In this document: positions 1 through 8,441 of the stretch, piece by piece
How the letters are laid out: each line of letters opens with the position of its first letter
Position numbering within the stretch: the first letter of the stretch is position 1
NCBI RefSeq assembly: GCF_013004595.1
Contig: NZ_JABEMC010000012.1
Location: 1 to 53,687, forward strand
Length of the DNA: 53,687 nt
Source of the DNA: Brevibacterium luteolum
GTDB taxonomy: Bacteria; Actinomycetota; Actinomycetes; Actinomycetales; Brevibacteriaceae
Direction: 5' to 3'
Made by a program: the position numbers and the translations under genes
Notes under the pieces: generated by a model
What the model was told of the DNA's origin: nothing
Databases searched by the model: none
What the model saw: the letters and a program-made list of their open reading frames with translations, nothing else

Positions 1-2
1 AC

Positions 3-116
3 GAACTCCGGCCCCACGAGGCCATCTCATGGAACCGGCCCAAGGAGGTGCACCTGGGCCTAGCCGACCCCACCACCCCGACATTCAAAACCAAGGAAAT
101 CCTGCCAACTACTTGA
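3..116 (+). pseudogene. 3' end of an IS transposase (rve/integrase core type), cut by the window edge
   Basis: The frame is open from the window start to a TGA at 114-116 and encodes 37 residues. They include RPHEAISWNRP and end in a Pro/Thr-rich tail (LADPTTPTF). That pattern, with an Arg-Pro-His-Glu followed by WNRP, is typical of the extreme C-terminus of IS3/IS481-type DDE transposases. The rest of the gene is outside the window, so it may be intact there. Its stop overlaps the end of the IS30-type reading frame on the other strand, so two mobile elements meet at about 109-117. The family assignment rests on a short tail only. Confidence 0.5.
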
Positions 117-597
117 CGCGGGACAGTTTCGCGGCCTCTTGGGCTTTCCATTGGGCCACCGTGGCGCGATACTCCAGCTTCCCGCTGCGGGTAGCAGCGT
201 TGCGGCGCAACTCCCGACTGATCGTGCCCGGATCCCGCCCAAGGGTACGCGCGATCGACCGGACACCGCGTCCCTGAGCACGCAAGATCGCGATCTCCTC
301 TCGCTCCTCGAAACTGAGATAACGACCAGTTGGCTCCGTCAACGTCAGCGGTGGCATACCGCCAGCGTGACGGAACCACCGTGATCCGACCGGCACCGAC
401 ACCCCCACCGCCAGCGCTGCCTCCGCTGTCGTGACCCCGGCCGCGATCAGGCGCCAGAATTGTCGCTGCACCGCCCTCGATGGCTGCGGTCTGCCCGGAG
501 AGCGCATTGCTGGCCGCAACGCCCGGTCCGCGCGCCACTGCCGCCGCATCCCCTCCGGGACCTCGCTGGTCTTCATGCCCCAGTCCTTGGTCGCCAT
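109..597 (-). pseudogene. IS30-family transposase, N-terminal fragment
   Basis: The fragment is 162 residues; full IS30 transposases run to roughly 320-460. It has the family's N-terminal helix-turn-helix region: a segment reading FEEREEIAILRAQGRGVRSIA followed by GRDPGTISRELRRN, which is the classic IS30 DNA-binding motif (about residues 93-132). The DDE catalytic domain is missing, because the frame stops at a TAG exactly where the plus-strand transposase tail ends. The ATG at 597 has AAAGG nine bases upstream. It is almost certainly inactive. Confidence 0.7.
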
Positions 598-649
598 CCT
601 TGAACACCTTTCTCACCTCAAGGTGTTGCGACGACCAGTTGAATCCGCC
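117..649 (-). mobile_element. IS30-type element, left part only
   Basis: This block carries the 5' half of an IS30-type transposase gene. At 649/650 the protein frame of the neighbouring IS3 orfB changes abruptly from conserved DDE-transposase sequence to unrelated sequence, which marks the insertion junction. The block is truncated near 109-117, where another transposase 3' end begins. Terminal inverted repeats and target duplications cannot be confirmed because only one end is present. Confidence 0.5.
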
Positions 650-1261
650 TTGCGATCCTCGATCGGAGTGATGGACCAGTTCAGCGATGCCTGTGGTCGC
701 GGTGTTCAGCGCGTGCTCCAGCGCTTCTAAGGACAGCGCGTGCGTCGTCATCGATGATCTGGTCGCCCAGCCGGCGATACGGCGGGAGTACGCATCGATG
801 ACGAACGCGGTGTACACAAAGCCATACGATGTGCGCACATACGTGATGTCAGCGACCCACAGCCGGTTCGGTGCCGGTGCTTTGAAGTCTCGCATCACCA
901 GATCCGGGCGCTCATCCGGTGTGCGCCCGGGTACCGTGGTGCGTGGTTTCCGGCCGCGGACCACGCCGCTGATTCCGGCCTGACGCATCAGCCGTGCGAC
1001 CTGGTCACGGCCGATCTTCCAGCCGCTTCGGCGCATCGCATGCCACATTTTGCGAACGCCGTAGACCCCGTAATTGCGGGCATGCAGGTCCTTGATCACC
1101 ACGCTCAGTTCCCGATCACGGATCTGGCGTTCGCAGGCCGGTCTGGTCTTCGCTGCCCGATAGCCACGGGACGTGATGAATCCACCCTCGCGTGCTGCAA
1201 GTGTGCGGCAGATGAGCTCGACTCCGAACTGATCACGGTACATATCGATGTAGGCGATCAT
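650..1261 (-). pseudogene. IS3-family transposase OrfB, C-terminally truncated
   Basis: About 204 residues are in frame from an ATG at 1261 that overlaps the orfA stop as ATGA. Recognisable parts are a HTH_21-like region (YGVYGVRKMWHAMRR), the first catalytic Asp in LWVADITYV, VIDAYSRRIAGW, and the second Asp in HHSDRGSQ. After that Gln the sequence turns into unrelated residues and no stop follows before the window edge. The catalytic Glu and the C-terminal part are therefore missing, because IS30-type DNA is joined here. OrfB of IS3 elements is normally made as an OrfAB frameshift fusion. This copy cannot make an active enzyme. Confidence 0.75.
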
Positions 1262-1575
1262 TTCGGCCAGGGGCGGTCGAGCTCGGCTGCAAGAAAAGCG
1301 GAGGCAGTCTTGAGGATCTCGTTCGCCCGTCGCAGCTCCCGGTTCTCACGCCGCAGCCGTTTAAGCTCTTCAAGCTCATCTGTAGTCGCGCCCGGCTCAG
1401 TACCGGCATCACGTCTGGCCTGCTTCAACCACCCGCGCATCGTATGCGGTGAGATCCCAAGTTTCGTTCCCACCGCCTGGGCGGCCGACCACTGCGAGCA
1501 CTGCGTGTCCTGAAGATGATCCTCCATCAAACGCAACGCCCGCTGCTTGCACTCCTGGGTATAGACAGTTGGCAT
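1258..1575 (-). CDS. IS3-family transposase OrfA
   Basis: A 105-residue protein with an N-terminal helix-turn-helix (QRALRLMEDH ... LGISPHTMRGWLKQAR) and a C-terminal leucine-zipper-like segment (ELKRLRRENRELRRANEIL, residues about 70-90), as in OrfA of IS3 elements. The start at 1575 was chosen over an in-frame ATG at 1593 because GAAGGAG lies nine bases upstream of it. The stop overlaps the orfB ATG (ATGA). OrfA binds the IS ends but does not cut without OrfB, which is broken here. Confidence 0.8.
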   Translation of the reverse strand: MPTVYTQECKQRALRLMEDHLQDTQCSQWSAAQAVGTKLGISPHTMRGWLKQARRDAGTEPGATTDELEELKRLRRENRELRRANEILKTASAFLAAELDRPWPK

Positions 1576-1692
1576 GATCCAATTCTCCTTCAATCAGTAG
1601 AACGGAACGAAACCCAGGACGCTTCAGCCAGACAGCAGGCGGAAACGGGACGGATCAAACCGGGAACGTCGCTGGTTTGAACAACGACGCTC

Positions 1693-1769
1693 TGGTGCCC
1701 CCAGTGGGACTCGAACCCACACTGAATCGATTTTAAGTCGACTGCCTCTGCCGATTGGGCTATAGGGGC
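1693..1769 (-). tRNA. tRNA-Leu (anticodon UAA)
   Basis: A 77-base cloverleaf with encoded CCA. The acceptor stem is GCCCCTA paired with TGGGGGC. The anticodon stem GTCGA/TCGAT has a G-T closing pair and encloses the loop CTTAAAA, giving anticodon UAA (codon UUA). The T arm is GTGGG-TTCGAGT-CCCAC and the discriminator base is A. The variable region is only about 5 bases (TCAGT), whereas bacterial tRNA-Leu normally has a long class II variable arm. That oddity is discussed in the findings. Confidence 0.88.
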
Positions 1770-1833
1770 GACGGCAGACAGTCTAACCGAGTCAGCGCCG
1801 CCCAACGCCCTCCACCCAGGCCACCGCATAGAA

Positions 1834-1876
1834 AACACTGGTGGGGACCCCAGACGGGATCCCCACGAGCAGTGTT
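1834..1876 (-). terminator. Stem-loop downstream of ndh
   Basis: An interrupted inverted repeat: outer arms AACACTG/CAGTGTT, inner arms TGGGGA/TCCCCA. It lies between the ndh stop (1900) and the tRNA-Leu. It has no long T tract, so it is called a terminator by position and stem strength only. Confidence 0.5.
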
Positions 1877-1899
1877 CGCAGCTCAGATGAGCGTCACGG

Positions 1900-3273
1900 T
1901 CAGGCTTTGGCCGGCTCTTTCTTGGGGGCCGGCTTCGAGTGTGCGGCGTCGACGAACGACTTGCGCGGCACATCGAGGTCCTTGAGCGGCATGACGTCGC
2001 GGCCGAAGACGACGTTGAGCGCCCAGTTTCCGAACACCCGGACCTTGCGGTCGATGGTTGGGATGGCGTAGCCGTGGTAGCCGCGGTGCATCGCCCAGGC
2101 GAGCACGCCGCGGGCTTCGAAGTCGCCCATCTGCGAGACACCCTTGTACAGGCCCAGACCGGCAACCGTGCCGATGGTCTTGTGGAAGTACTGGCGGAAC
2201 TCGGTCTCACCGCGCAGCGCAGCGAGCACATTGGCAGCCAGCACCGGGGCCTGGCGCACAGCGTGCTGCGCGTTGGGTACGCAGTAGCCGCCCACGCCGC
2301 CGCCGGAGAGGTCCGGCACAGCAGCGTTGTCACCAGCAGCCCAGGCACCTTCGACAACACCCTCATCGCCCTCGACGCGCAGGTCGGCGCGCACGGTGAC
2401 GCGGCCGCGCTCATCAAGCGGCAGGTCGGAATCGACGAGCACCGGGTTGGCCTTGACACCGGCGCTCCACACGACGGTGTCGCAGTCGAACTCCTCGCCG
2501 TTGGACAGCTGGATGTGCTTGTTGGTGCAATCCTGCAGGAAGGTCTCGAGGTAGACGTCGATGCCGCGCTCGCGCATGTGCTCGACGACCCAACGGGCCT
2601 GAGCCTCGCCGACCTCGGGCATGACGCGGCCCATCGCCTCGACGAGGACGAAGCGCAGGTCAGCCTCGGTCAGTGTCTCGTACTGTGCAACGGCGGCACG
2701 AGCCATGTCCTCGAGCTCAGCGAGGATCTCCATGCCAGCGAAGCCGCCGCCGACGAAGACGAAGGTGAGCAACCGACGGCGCTCTTCGTCGTCTTCGAGC
2801 AGAGAGGCCTCGGAGATGTTGTTCAGGACGTGGTCGCGCAGGGCGACGGCCTCTTCGATCCGCTTGAGGCCGATGGCCTCCTCAGCCAGACCCGGGATCG
2901 GCAGGGTGCGGGCCACCGAGCCTGCGGCCAGGATGATCTGGTCGTAGTCGAGCTCGAAGGGCTCGTCGCCTTCGGGTTCAACGGTGACGAACTTGTCAGC
3001 GTGGTTGATCGACCGGACGTAGCCGGTGACGACCTCCGCGCCCTTGAGGTTGCGGCGCAGCGGCACGACAGCGTGGCGCGGCTCGATCGAGCCGGCTGCC
3101 ACCTCGGGCAGGAACGGCTGGTAGGTCATGTAGGGGTTGGGGTCGACGACAGTGACCGTCGCTTCGCCGCGACCCAGGTTCTTCAGCAGATTCTGGGCGG
3201 TGACGAGGCCGAGGTAGCCGCCTCCGACGATGAGAATACGAGGACGCAGTTTGCTGTTTCGAATCAGTGCCAT
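1900..3273 (-). CDS. ndh: Type II NADH dehydrogenase (NDH-2)
   Basis: Single-subunit, non-proton-pumping NADH:menaquinone oxidoreductase, peripheral on the inner face of the membrane and FAD-dependent. The protein is 457 residues, a normal length. The FAD-binding Rossmann motif IVGGGYLGL is at residues 15-23, the second (NADH) motif FVGGGFAGME at 173-182, and the second FAD motif WAAGDNAAVP at 311-320. A quinone-site-like NAQHAVRQA (334-342) follows. The C-terminus ends in a Lys/Pro-rich tail after an amphipathic segment. The ATG at 3273 has no ribosome-binding site but has TAGAAT six bases upstream and TTCACA at a 17-base spacing before that, suggesting a leaderless mRNA. It is monocistronic, with a stem-loop after the stop. 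Confidence 0.92.
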   Translation of the reverse strand: MALIRNSKLRPRILIVGGGYLGLVTAQNLLKNLGRGEATVTVVDPNPYMTYQPFLPEVAAGSIEPRHAVVPLRRNLKGAEVVTGYVRSINHADKFVTVEPEGDEPFELDYDQIILAAGSVARTLPIPGLAEEAIGLKRIEEAVALRDHVLNNISEASLLEDDEERRRLLTFVFVGGGFAGMEILAELEDMARAAVAQYETLTEADLRFVLVEAMGRVMPEVGEAQARWVVEHMRERGIDVYLETFLQDCTNKHIQLSNGEEFDCDTVVWSAGVKANPVLVDSDLPLDERGRVTVRADLRVEGDEGVVEGAWAAGDNAAVPDLSGGGVGGYCVPNAQHAVRQAPVLAANVLAALRGETEFRQYFHKTIGTVAGLGLYKGVSQMGDFEARGVLAWAMHRGYHGYAIPTIDRKVRVFGNWALNVVFGRDVMPLKDLDVPRKSFVDAAHSKPAPKKEPAKA

Positions 3274-3279
3274 GACCCC

Positions 3280-3285
3280 ATTCTA
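3280..3285 (-). promoter_or_regulatory. -10 element for leaderless ndh transcript
   Basis: TAGAAT on the minus strand ends six bases before the ndh ATG. TTCACA at 3303-3308 gives a 17-base spacer. The predicted transcription start is the A of the ATG. Confidence 0.55.
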
Positions 3286-3313
3286 GCGACCGCCCCGAGG
3301 TTTGTGAAAACTT

Positions 3314-4663
3314 TCACTTACCCTCCGGGGTGATGTCAGATCCCCCGCCAGACGGCCGCGCACGCCGCATCCGCGCGACCCCGGCGGTGATGAGTCCCGC
3401 ACCGGCCAGCGCACCCGTGATGAGCACGGCCGGCCCTGCCGCCGAGGCGGTGGCCGGTGTGATCTGCGCTTCACCTTCAGGGGAAGTCTCCTTGCCGGAA
3501 TCAGCTCCCGGTTCGGCCTGTTCGGTTGTCGCCGGTGCCCGGCGGTGCATCGTCACCCAGTCGGCCAGCTGCTGTCCGGCCTGCGGAACATCGGCGGGCA
3601 CATCGGCGTCGAGTGCTGCGCCCGGGGCGAGGCGGCCGTGGCCGACGACCGGGTCGGGCTGCTCGGGTGTCGTCGTGCCGTCGTGACCGGGGACCGGGGT
3701 GGCTGTGGTGTAGAGCTTGGCGACGACCTCATCGGCGGACAGGTCCGGGTCATTGCTGCGGATGAGGGCGGCGACCCCAGCGACGACGGGTGCGGCGAAC
3801 GAACAGCCGTCGCCGGTGCCATACTCACCTCCGGGCAGCGGGACGGGGATGTCTTCGGCCGGTCCCATGAGGTCGACGGCGATGCCCGGGGCGGTCGACT
3901 CGGCGCGCACCTGCCCGTTGGCGCCCAGCCCGCCGACGCCCACCACACCGGGCACGGTCGCCGGTGCCCAGGCTCTGCGCGCACCCTGCGAGCGGTTGCC
4001 GACACAGGCGATGACGACGACGTCGTGGTCGAAAGCGTAGGCGAAGGCTTCGTCCCAGTCCGGGTCCCAGGTCGGGTCGTCCCAGCCCAGAGACATGTTG
4101 ACGACATCAGCACCCTCGTCGACGGCCCAGCGCAGCGCGGCCGCAGCCTGCTGCCGGGACGGCGGGGAGCTCTCGGGCCGGTTGCTGCCCAGCCACATCG
4201 AGGCCGAGAGCAAATCGGCGTCCGGGGCCACGCCCATCGGCCCGGGCCCGGAGCCGTTGCCGGCGATGACGCCTGCGACGGCGGTGCCGTGGTGGATGAT
4301 CGACCCGTCGCCGAGAGGGGTGGTGCCGTCCGCACCGGTTTCGGAGAAGTCCTTGGCCTTGACGACGGTGTCGGTGAGGTTCTCATGCGCGGCCTCGACG
4401 CCGGAGTCGATGACAGCGACCGTTGTGCCCTTCCCGGTCGTCGTCTGCCACATCTCGTCGATGCCGTAGTCGGCGATGAACCACTGCCCAGGCCCTGCCT
4501 CGGGTTCGGCCGCCTGCACCGGGCCCGAGGTCAGGGTCGCCTCGGTGAGTGCCGCGCCGGTGGCCAGCGCGAGAGCTGCGGCACCGGCGGCGAGCTTCTG
4601 CCCGGCAGCCCTGGCTCGCCGGGCACCCCGGCGGCCGGCGGCGTCTCGGTCGGCGGTGGTCAT
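3314..4663 (-). CDS. Secreted, membrane-anchored subtilisin-like serine protease (mycosin-like, S8)
   Basis: A 449-residue protein. It has an Arg-rich N-terminus, a signal peptide (hydrophobic about 22-45, ending near VQA-AEPE), an S8 catalytic domain (about 60-350), a Pro/Glu-rich linker (375-405), and one C-terminal membrane helix (about 410-430) followed by basic residues. The triad is visible: Asp86 (AVIDSG), His125 (HHGTAVAGV) and Ser288 (GCSFAAP); Asn222 fits the oxyanion position. This layout matches mycosins, the MycP proteases of type VII secretion. No ESX gene is present in the window, so an ESX role is not supported here. It follows ppx by 11 bases with GAAGG before the ATG, so it is probably the last gene of that operon. 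The usual GTSMAAP reads GCSFAAP here. Substrate unknown. Confidence 0.85.
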   Translation of the reverse strand: MTTADRDAAGRRGARRARAAGQKLAAGAAALALATGAALTEATLTSGPVQAAEPEAGPGQWFIADYGIDEMWQTTTGKGTTVAVIDSGVEAAHENLTDTVVKAKDFSETGADGTTPLGDGSIIHHGTAVAGVIAGNGSGPGPMGVAPDADLLSASMWLGSNRPESSPPSRQQAAAALRWAVDEGADVVNMSLGWDDPTWDPDWDEAFAYAFDHDVVVIACVGNRSQGARRAWAPATVPGVVGVGGLGANGQVRAESTAPGIAVDLMGPAEDIPVPLPGGEYGTGDGCSFAAPVVAGVAALIRSNDPDLSADEVVAKLYTTATPVPGHDGTTTPEQPDPVVGHGRLAPGAALDADVPADVPQAGQQLADWVTMHRRAPATTEQAEPGADSGKETSPEGEAQITPATASAAGPAVLITGALAGAGLITAGVARMRRARPSGGGSDITPEGK

Positions 4664-4674
4664 GTCGGTTGCCT

Positions 4675-5664
4675 TCAGGTGCCGGCTCGCTGGCTGAGGC
4701 CGATGGCGATGCCGTCGAGGATGTCGGTCTCGCTCGCAAAGATCTCCGGAGGCTGCTGGGCATCGGCGGTGACGCGGTCGATGAGTGTGGCGAAGATGAG
4801 CGCCCCGGAACCGATGACGTCGACGCGGCCGGGGTGCATGAACGGCAGTGCAGCCCGCTCAGCTCGCGGCATGTGCAGCAGGTCCTGGCAGGTGGCCAGC
4901 AGCTTCTCGGGTTCCAGCCGGGCGGCGTGGATCGCCTCGGGCTCATAGGCTCTGAGTCCGAGAAGCGCGGCGGTGACAGTGGTGATCGTACCGGCGACAC
5001 CGATGACGGTGCGCACACCGGAGACGTCGACATCAGCACAGGCGGCATCGTAGGCGGCGTCGATATCGGCGATCGTTGATGCGATCTCGGCATCAGTCGG
5101 CGGGTCGGAGTTGAGGTGGCGTTCGGTCAGGCGCACACACCCGATGTCCATGCTGTGCGCGCCGGTCAGCTCAGCCCCGGCGGGCCCGACTGCACCGGTG
5201 ACGAGTTCGGTGGAGCCGCCGCCGAGATCCATGACGAGGAACGGGCCGGTCGGTGCCGGGTCGGCGGCTGCCTGCACGCCGACGGTCGCGCCGGTGAAGG
5301 ACAGCTGCGCTTCTTCGATGCCGGTGATGACCTCCGCCTCGACGCCGAGGCGTGCTCGCACACCGGCGAAGAACTCTGCGCGGTTGGCGGCATCCCGGCT
5401 GGCAGACGTCGCAACGAAGCGCACATGTTCGGGTGCATGAGCGCGGATGAGCTCGGCGTACTCCTCGCAGGCGGCGAAGGTGCGTTCCAAGGCCTCTGAA
5501 GCGAACCGGCCGGTGGCATCGACGCCCTGGCCGAGGCGCACGATGCGCATCTCGCGTACGACATCGCTCACCTGCAGCGGCCCGCCGTCAGCGGGTGCGG
5601 TGATGTCGGCGATGAGGAGGCGGATGGAGTTCGTTCCGCAGTCGATGGCAGCAGCTCGGGTCAT
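4675..5664 (-). CDS. ppx: Exopolyphosphatase / pppGpp phosphatase family (Ppx/GppA)
   Basis: An ASKHA-fold phosphatase of 329 residues, the length of short actinobacterial Ppx proteins. Motifs: phosphate-1 loop DCGTNSIRLL (8-17), the catalytic-Glu region ITGIEEAQLSF (about 113-123) and phosphate-2 loop MDLGGGSTEL (145-154). The family hydrolyses terminal phosphates of polyphosphate and in some members pppGpp; mycobacterial relatives differ in which, so the substrate is not certain. TAAGCT lies six bases before the ATG, consistent with a promoter of its own, although the gene also follows DUF501 by 45 bases. The order eno-ftsB-DUF501-ppx is conserved in actinobacteria. Confidence 0.88.
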   Translation of the reverse strand: MTRAAAIDCGTNSIRLLIADITAPADGGPLQVSDVVREMRIVRLGQGVDATGRFASEALERTFAACEEYAELIRAHAPEHVRFVATSASRDAANRAEFFAGVRARLGVEAEVITGIEEAQLSFTGATVGVQAAADPAPTGPFLVMDLGGGSTELVTGAVGPAGAELTGAHSMDIGCVRLTERHLNSDPPTDAEIASTIADIDAAYDAACADVDVSGVRTVIGVAGTITTVTAALLGLRAYEPEAIHAARLEPEKLLATCQDLLHMPRAERAALPFMHPGRVDVIGSGALIFATLIDRVTADAQQPPEIFASETDILDGIAIGLSQRAGT

Positions 5665-5670
5665 GCCCCC

Positions 5671-5676
5671 AGCTTA
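5671..5676 (-). promoter_or_regulatory. Possible -10 element before ppx
   Basis: TAAGCT on the minus strand, six bases before the ppx ATG. The intervening GGGGGC could also serve as a weak ribosome-binding site, so leaderless initiation is less certain here. Confidence 0.35.
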
Positions 5677-5709
5677 GACGCCGCGGGACAGCTTGCCGGT
5701 TCAGGTGAC

Positions 5710-6213
5710 TCACACCTCGGCGACGGGCGGCACCCCGTCCATCATCGACAGGGCGAGGTCGCCGACCGGGTTGACGCCTGGCCCGGCGGCCAGGGCGTGG
5801 CCGACGAGCGCGTGGAGGCACTTGATGCGGGTGGGCATACCGCCGGCGGAGAAGTCGTCGATCTCCGGCACCTCGCCGATCCCTGCGCCGATGCCGATCT
5901 GCCGGCGGGCGGCCAGGTAGGCGGCATGCGCTTTACGGTAGCCGGCCTGCATGTCCTCGTCCTCGCCGAGCTGTTCGCTCATCTGCGCCATCACGCCGGC
6001 GGCTTCGAGCCGGGAGCATTCGGTGACGTAGTCCGGGTGGGTGAGGTAGAAGGTGGTGGGGAACGGAGTGCCGTCCTCCAGCCGGGGCGCGGTGGCGACG
6101 ACGAGCGGCTCACCGGTCTTCGAGCGGGCGGCGACGCCGACGACCCCGCGCGGGACCCGGCCGAGCTGGGCGCGGATCGTGTCGAAGTCCGCTGGGGTGC
6201 ATTCGGTGATCAT
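5710..6213 (-). CDS. DUF501 protein
   Basis: A 167-residue protein from ATG 6213, whose A, T and G overlap the ftsB stop as ATGA, so translation is probably coupled to ftsB. A longer frame running back into ftsB is an overlap artefact. It contains PRGVVGVAARSKTGEPLVV and PFPTTFYLTHP, both typical of the DUF501 family, and a conserved GGMPTRIKCLHALVGHALA segment with Cys and two His near the C-terminus. DUF501 has no proven function. Its constant place between ftsB and ppx suggests a link to division or phosphate metabolism, which is inference from order only. Confidence 0.85.
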   Translation of the reverse strand: MITECTPADFDTIRAQLGRVPRGVVGVAARSKTGEPLVVATAPRLEDGTPFPTTFYLTHPDYVTECSRLEAAGVMAQMSEQLGEDEDMQAGYRKAHAAYLAARRQIGIGAGIGEVPEIDDFSAGGMPTRIKCLHALVGHALAAGPGVNPVGDLALSMMDGVPPVAEV

Positions 6214-6779
6214 GGGCTCTCTTCTGTTGCGAAACCGACGGCCTTGAGCGAATCTACCAGCTCGATGTACCACGGCTGCCTGCGCACGGTGCGCTTCTCC
6301 CCTGCCCCGGCGGCCGCGGTCTCGGTGGCGACCTCCTCGCCGGTGTCGTCGATGACGATGTAGACCTCTTCACCGTCCTTGGCGTAGTGGTAGTCCTCGC
6401 GGGCCCGCTGAGCGAGGTAGGCGGGATCCTTGAGCTGCTCCTGCCGCTCCTTGAGATCGGCGACCTCCTGCTCGGTGACCTCGATGTCGCGCTCCAGGGC
6501 GGCGATCTGCTGGTACTGGGCGATCCCGGTCGAGATCGAGGGCAGGAACATCGTCAGCAGCATCGCGGCGATGACGCCGAGGATGATGGTGCGCGCCGGC
6601 AGGCGGCGCCCGGCCGCGGTCGCGTCGATGTCGGTGCCTGAGAGGTCGACGACCGGCTGGGCTCTGCGTGTGCGGGCAGCAGGCGCCTGGGCCTTGGCGG
6701 ATTTCGGCTTGCGGGAGGCAGCGGACTTCCGCTTGGCAGCCAGGGCGCGGCGCTGTGCTGCAGATGACGTCGGAGCCAT
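6210..6779 (-). CDS. ftsB: Septum formation initiator FtsB/DivIC
   Basis: A bitopic membrane protein of 189 residues. It has a long basic, Ala/Lys/Arg-rich cytoplasmic tail (1-60), one membrane helix (about 62-83, ILGVIAAMLLTMFL), then an external coiled coil (about 90-117, LERDIEVTEQEVADLKERQ) and a C-terminal domain with AREDYHYAKDGEEVYIV, the DivIC/FtsB signature. It bridges FtsQ/FtsL and the septal synthase in the divisome. ATG 6779 was chosen because GAGG lies just upstream; an in-frame GTG two codons earlier lacks spacing. It lies downstream of eno, separated by about 300 bases with repeats and a strong hairpin. Confidence 0.88.
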   Translation of the reverse strand: MAPTSSAAQRRALAAKRKSAASRKPKSAKAQAPAARTRRAQPVVDLSGTDIDATAAGRRLPARTIILGVIAAMLLTMFLPSISTGIAQYQQIAALERDIEVTEQEVADLKERQEQLKDPAYLAQRAREDYHYAKDGEEVYIVIDDTGEEVATETAAAGAGEKRTVRRQPWYIELVDSLKAVGFATEESP

Positions 6780-6944
6780 TGCCACCTCATGAGCTGATCA
6801 GGGGAAGAAAGGTGTGTGGCACCAAGTCTGCCTGGCCTTGCAGCCGACAGCCCTCATTTGGTGCGGCGTGTTCGCACGAGCACGTGTGAGATGGGCGTAT
6901 GCGCACCCCGGCCGCGCCCCACGCCCCCCGGCCGCAGCCCCACG

Positions 6945-6986
6945 CCCCACAACCCACGTCGCGCGCCCCACAACCCACGTCGCGCG
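6945..6986. repeat. 21-bp tandem repeat, two exact copies
   Basis: The unit starting CCCCACAACCCACGT occurs at 6945-6965 and again at 6966-6986 without a mismatch, and a further CCCCA begins a third partial copy. It lies downstream of eno and upstream of the large hairpin. Confidence 0.85.
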
Positions 6987-6995
6987 CCCCATGCA

Positions 6996-7033
6996 CGAGG
7001 TGGGGTGCACGCACGGTCGTGCACCCCACCTCG
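6996..7033 (-). terminator. Long perfect hairpin downstream of eno
   Basis: Fifteen-base perfect arms (CGAGGTGGGGTGCAC and its complement) around the 8-base loop GCACGGTC, 65 bases past the eno stop. Very stable, but no T tract follows in either direction, so it could be a terminator, an mRNA-stabilising structure or a protein-binding site. Confidence 0.6.
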
Positions 7034-7097
7034 GGAGCGGGTCGCCTCAGCCGCACACGCCTGGCGCGGCGGGAGTGCAGCCGGTGGTCGGTCGGTG

Positions 7098-8441
<1,344 letters not shown>

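Larger units (their letters stand above)
650..1626 (-). mobile_element. IS3-family element, truncated by an IS30-type insertion
   Basis: The element has the two overlapping frames of an IS3 element (orfA, then orfB). Its outer end appears to lie at 1626, where the minus strand begins TGAAGCGTCCTGGGTTTC, resembling IS3 terminal repeats (TGA...CC.GGG). The inner end and the last third of orfB are lost at 649/650. The outer end lies 67 bases from the 3' end of a tRNA-Leu, a common kind of landing zone for mobile DNA. Confidence 0.7.
6780..7097. other. Repeat-bearing intergenic region between eno and ftsB
   Basis: No gene seen. It holds a C-rich stretch with a 21-bp tandem repeat and a 15-bp-arm hairpin, listed separately. 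Short frames across it have no matching protein features. GAGGTGGCA at the left end is the ftsB ribosome-binding site. Confidence 0.7.

Noticed and set aside
1939..3333. 464-codon open frame opposite ndh
   Set aside because: Shadow of ndh: no recognisable domain; composition rich in Val/Asp/Leu/Ala as expected from the reverse strand of a GC-rich gene.
3314..4663. Type VII secretion locus
   Set aside because: Only a mycosin-like protease is seen; no ESX core gene or WXG100 protein in the window.
3545..4948. 467-codon frame opposite the protease and ppx genes
   Set aside because: Runs across two real genes on the other strand, low-complexity Gly/Arg/Val content, no ribosome-binding site.
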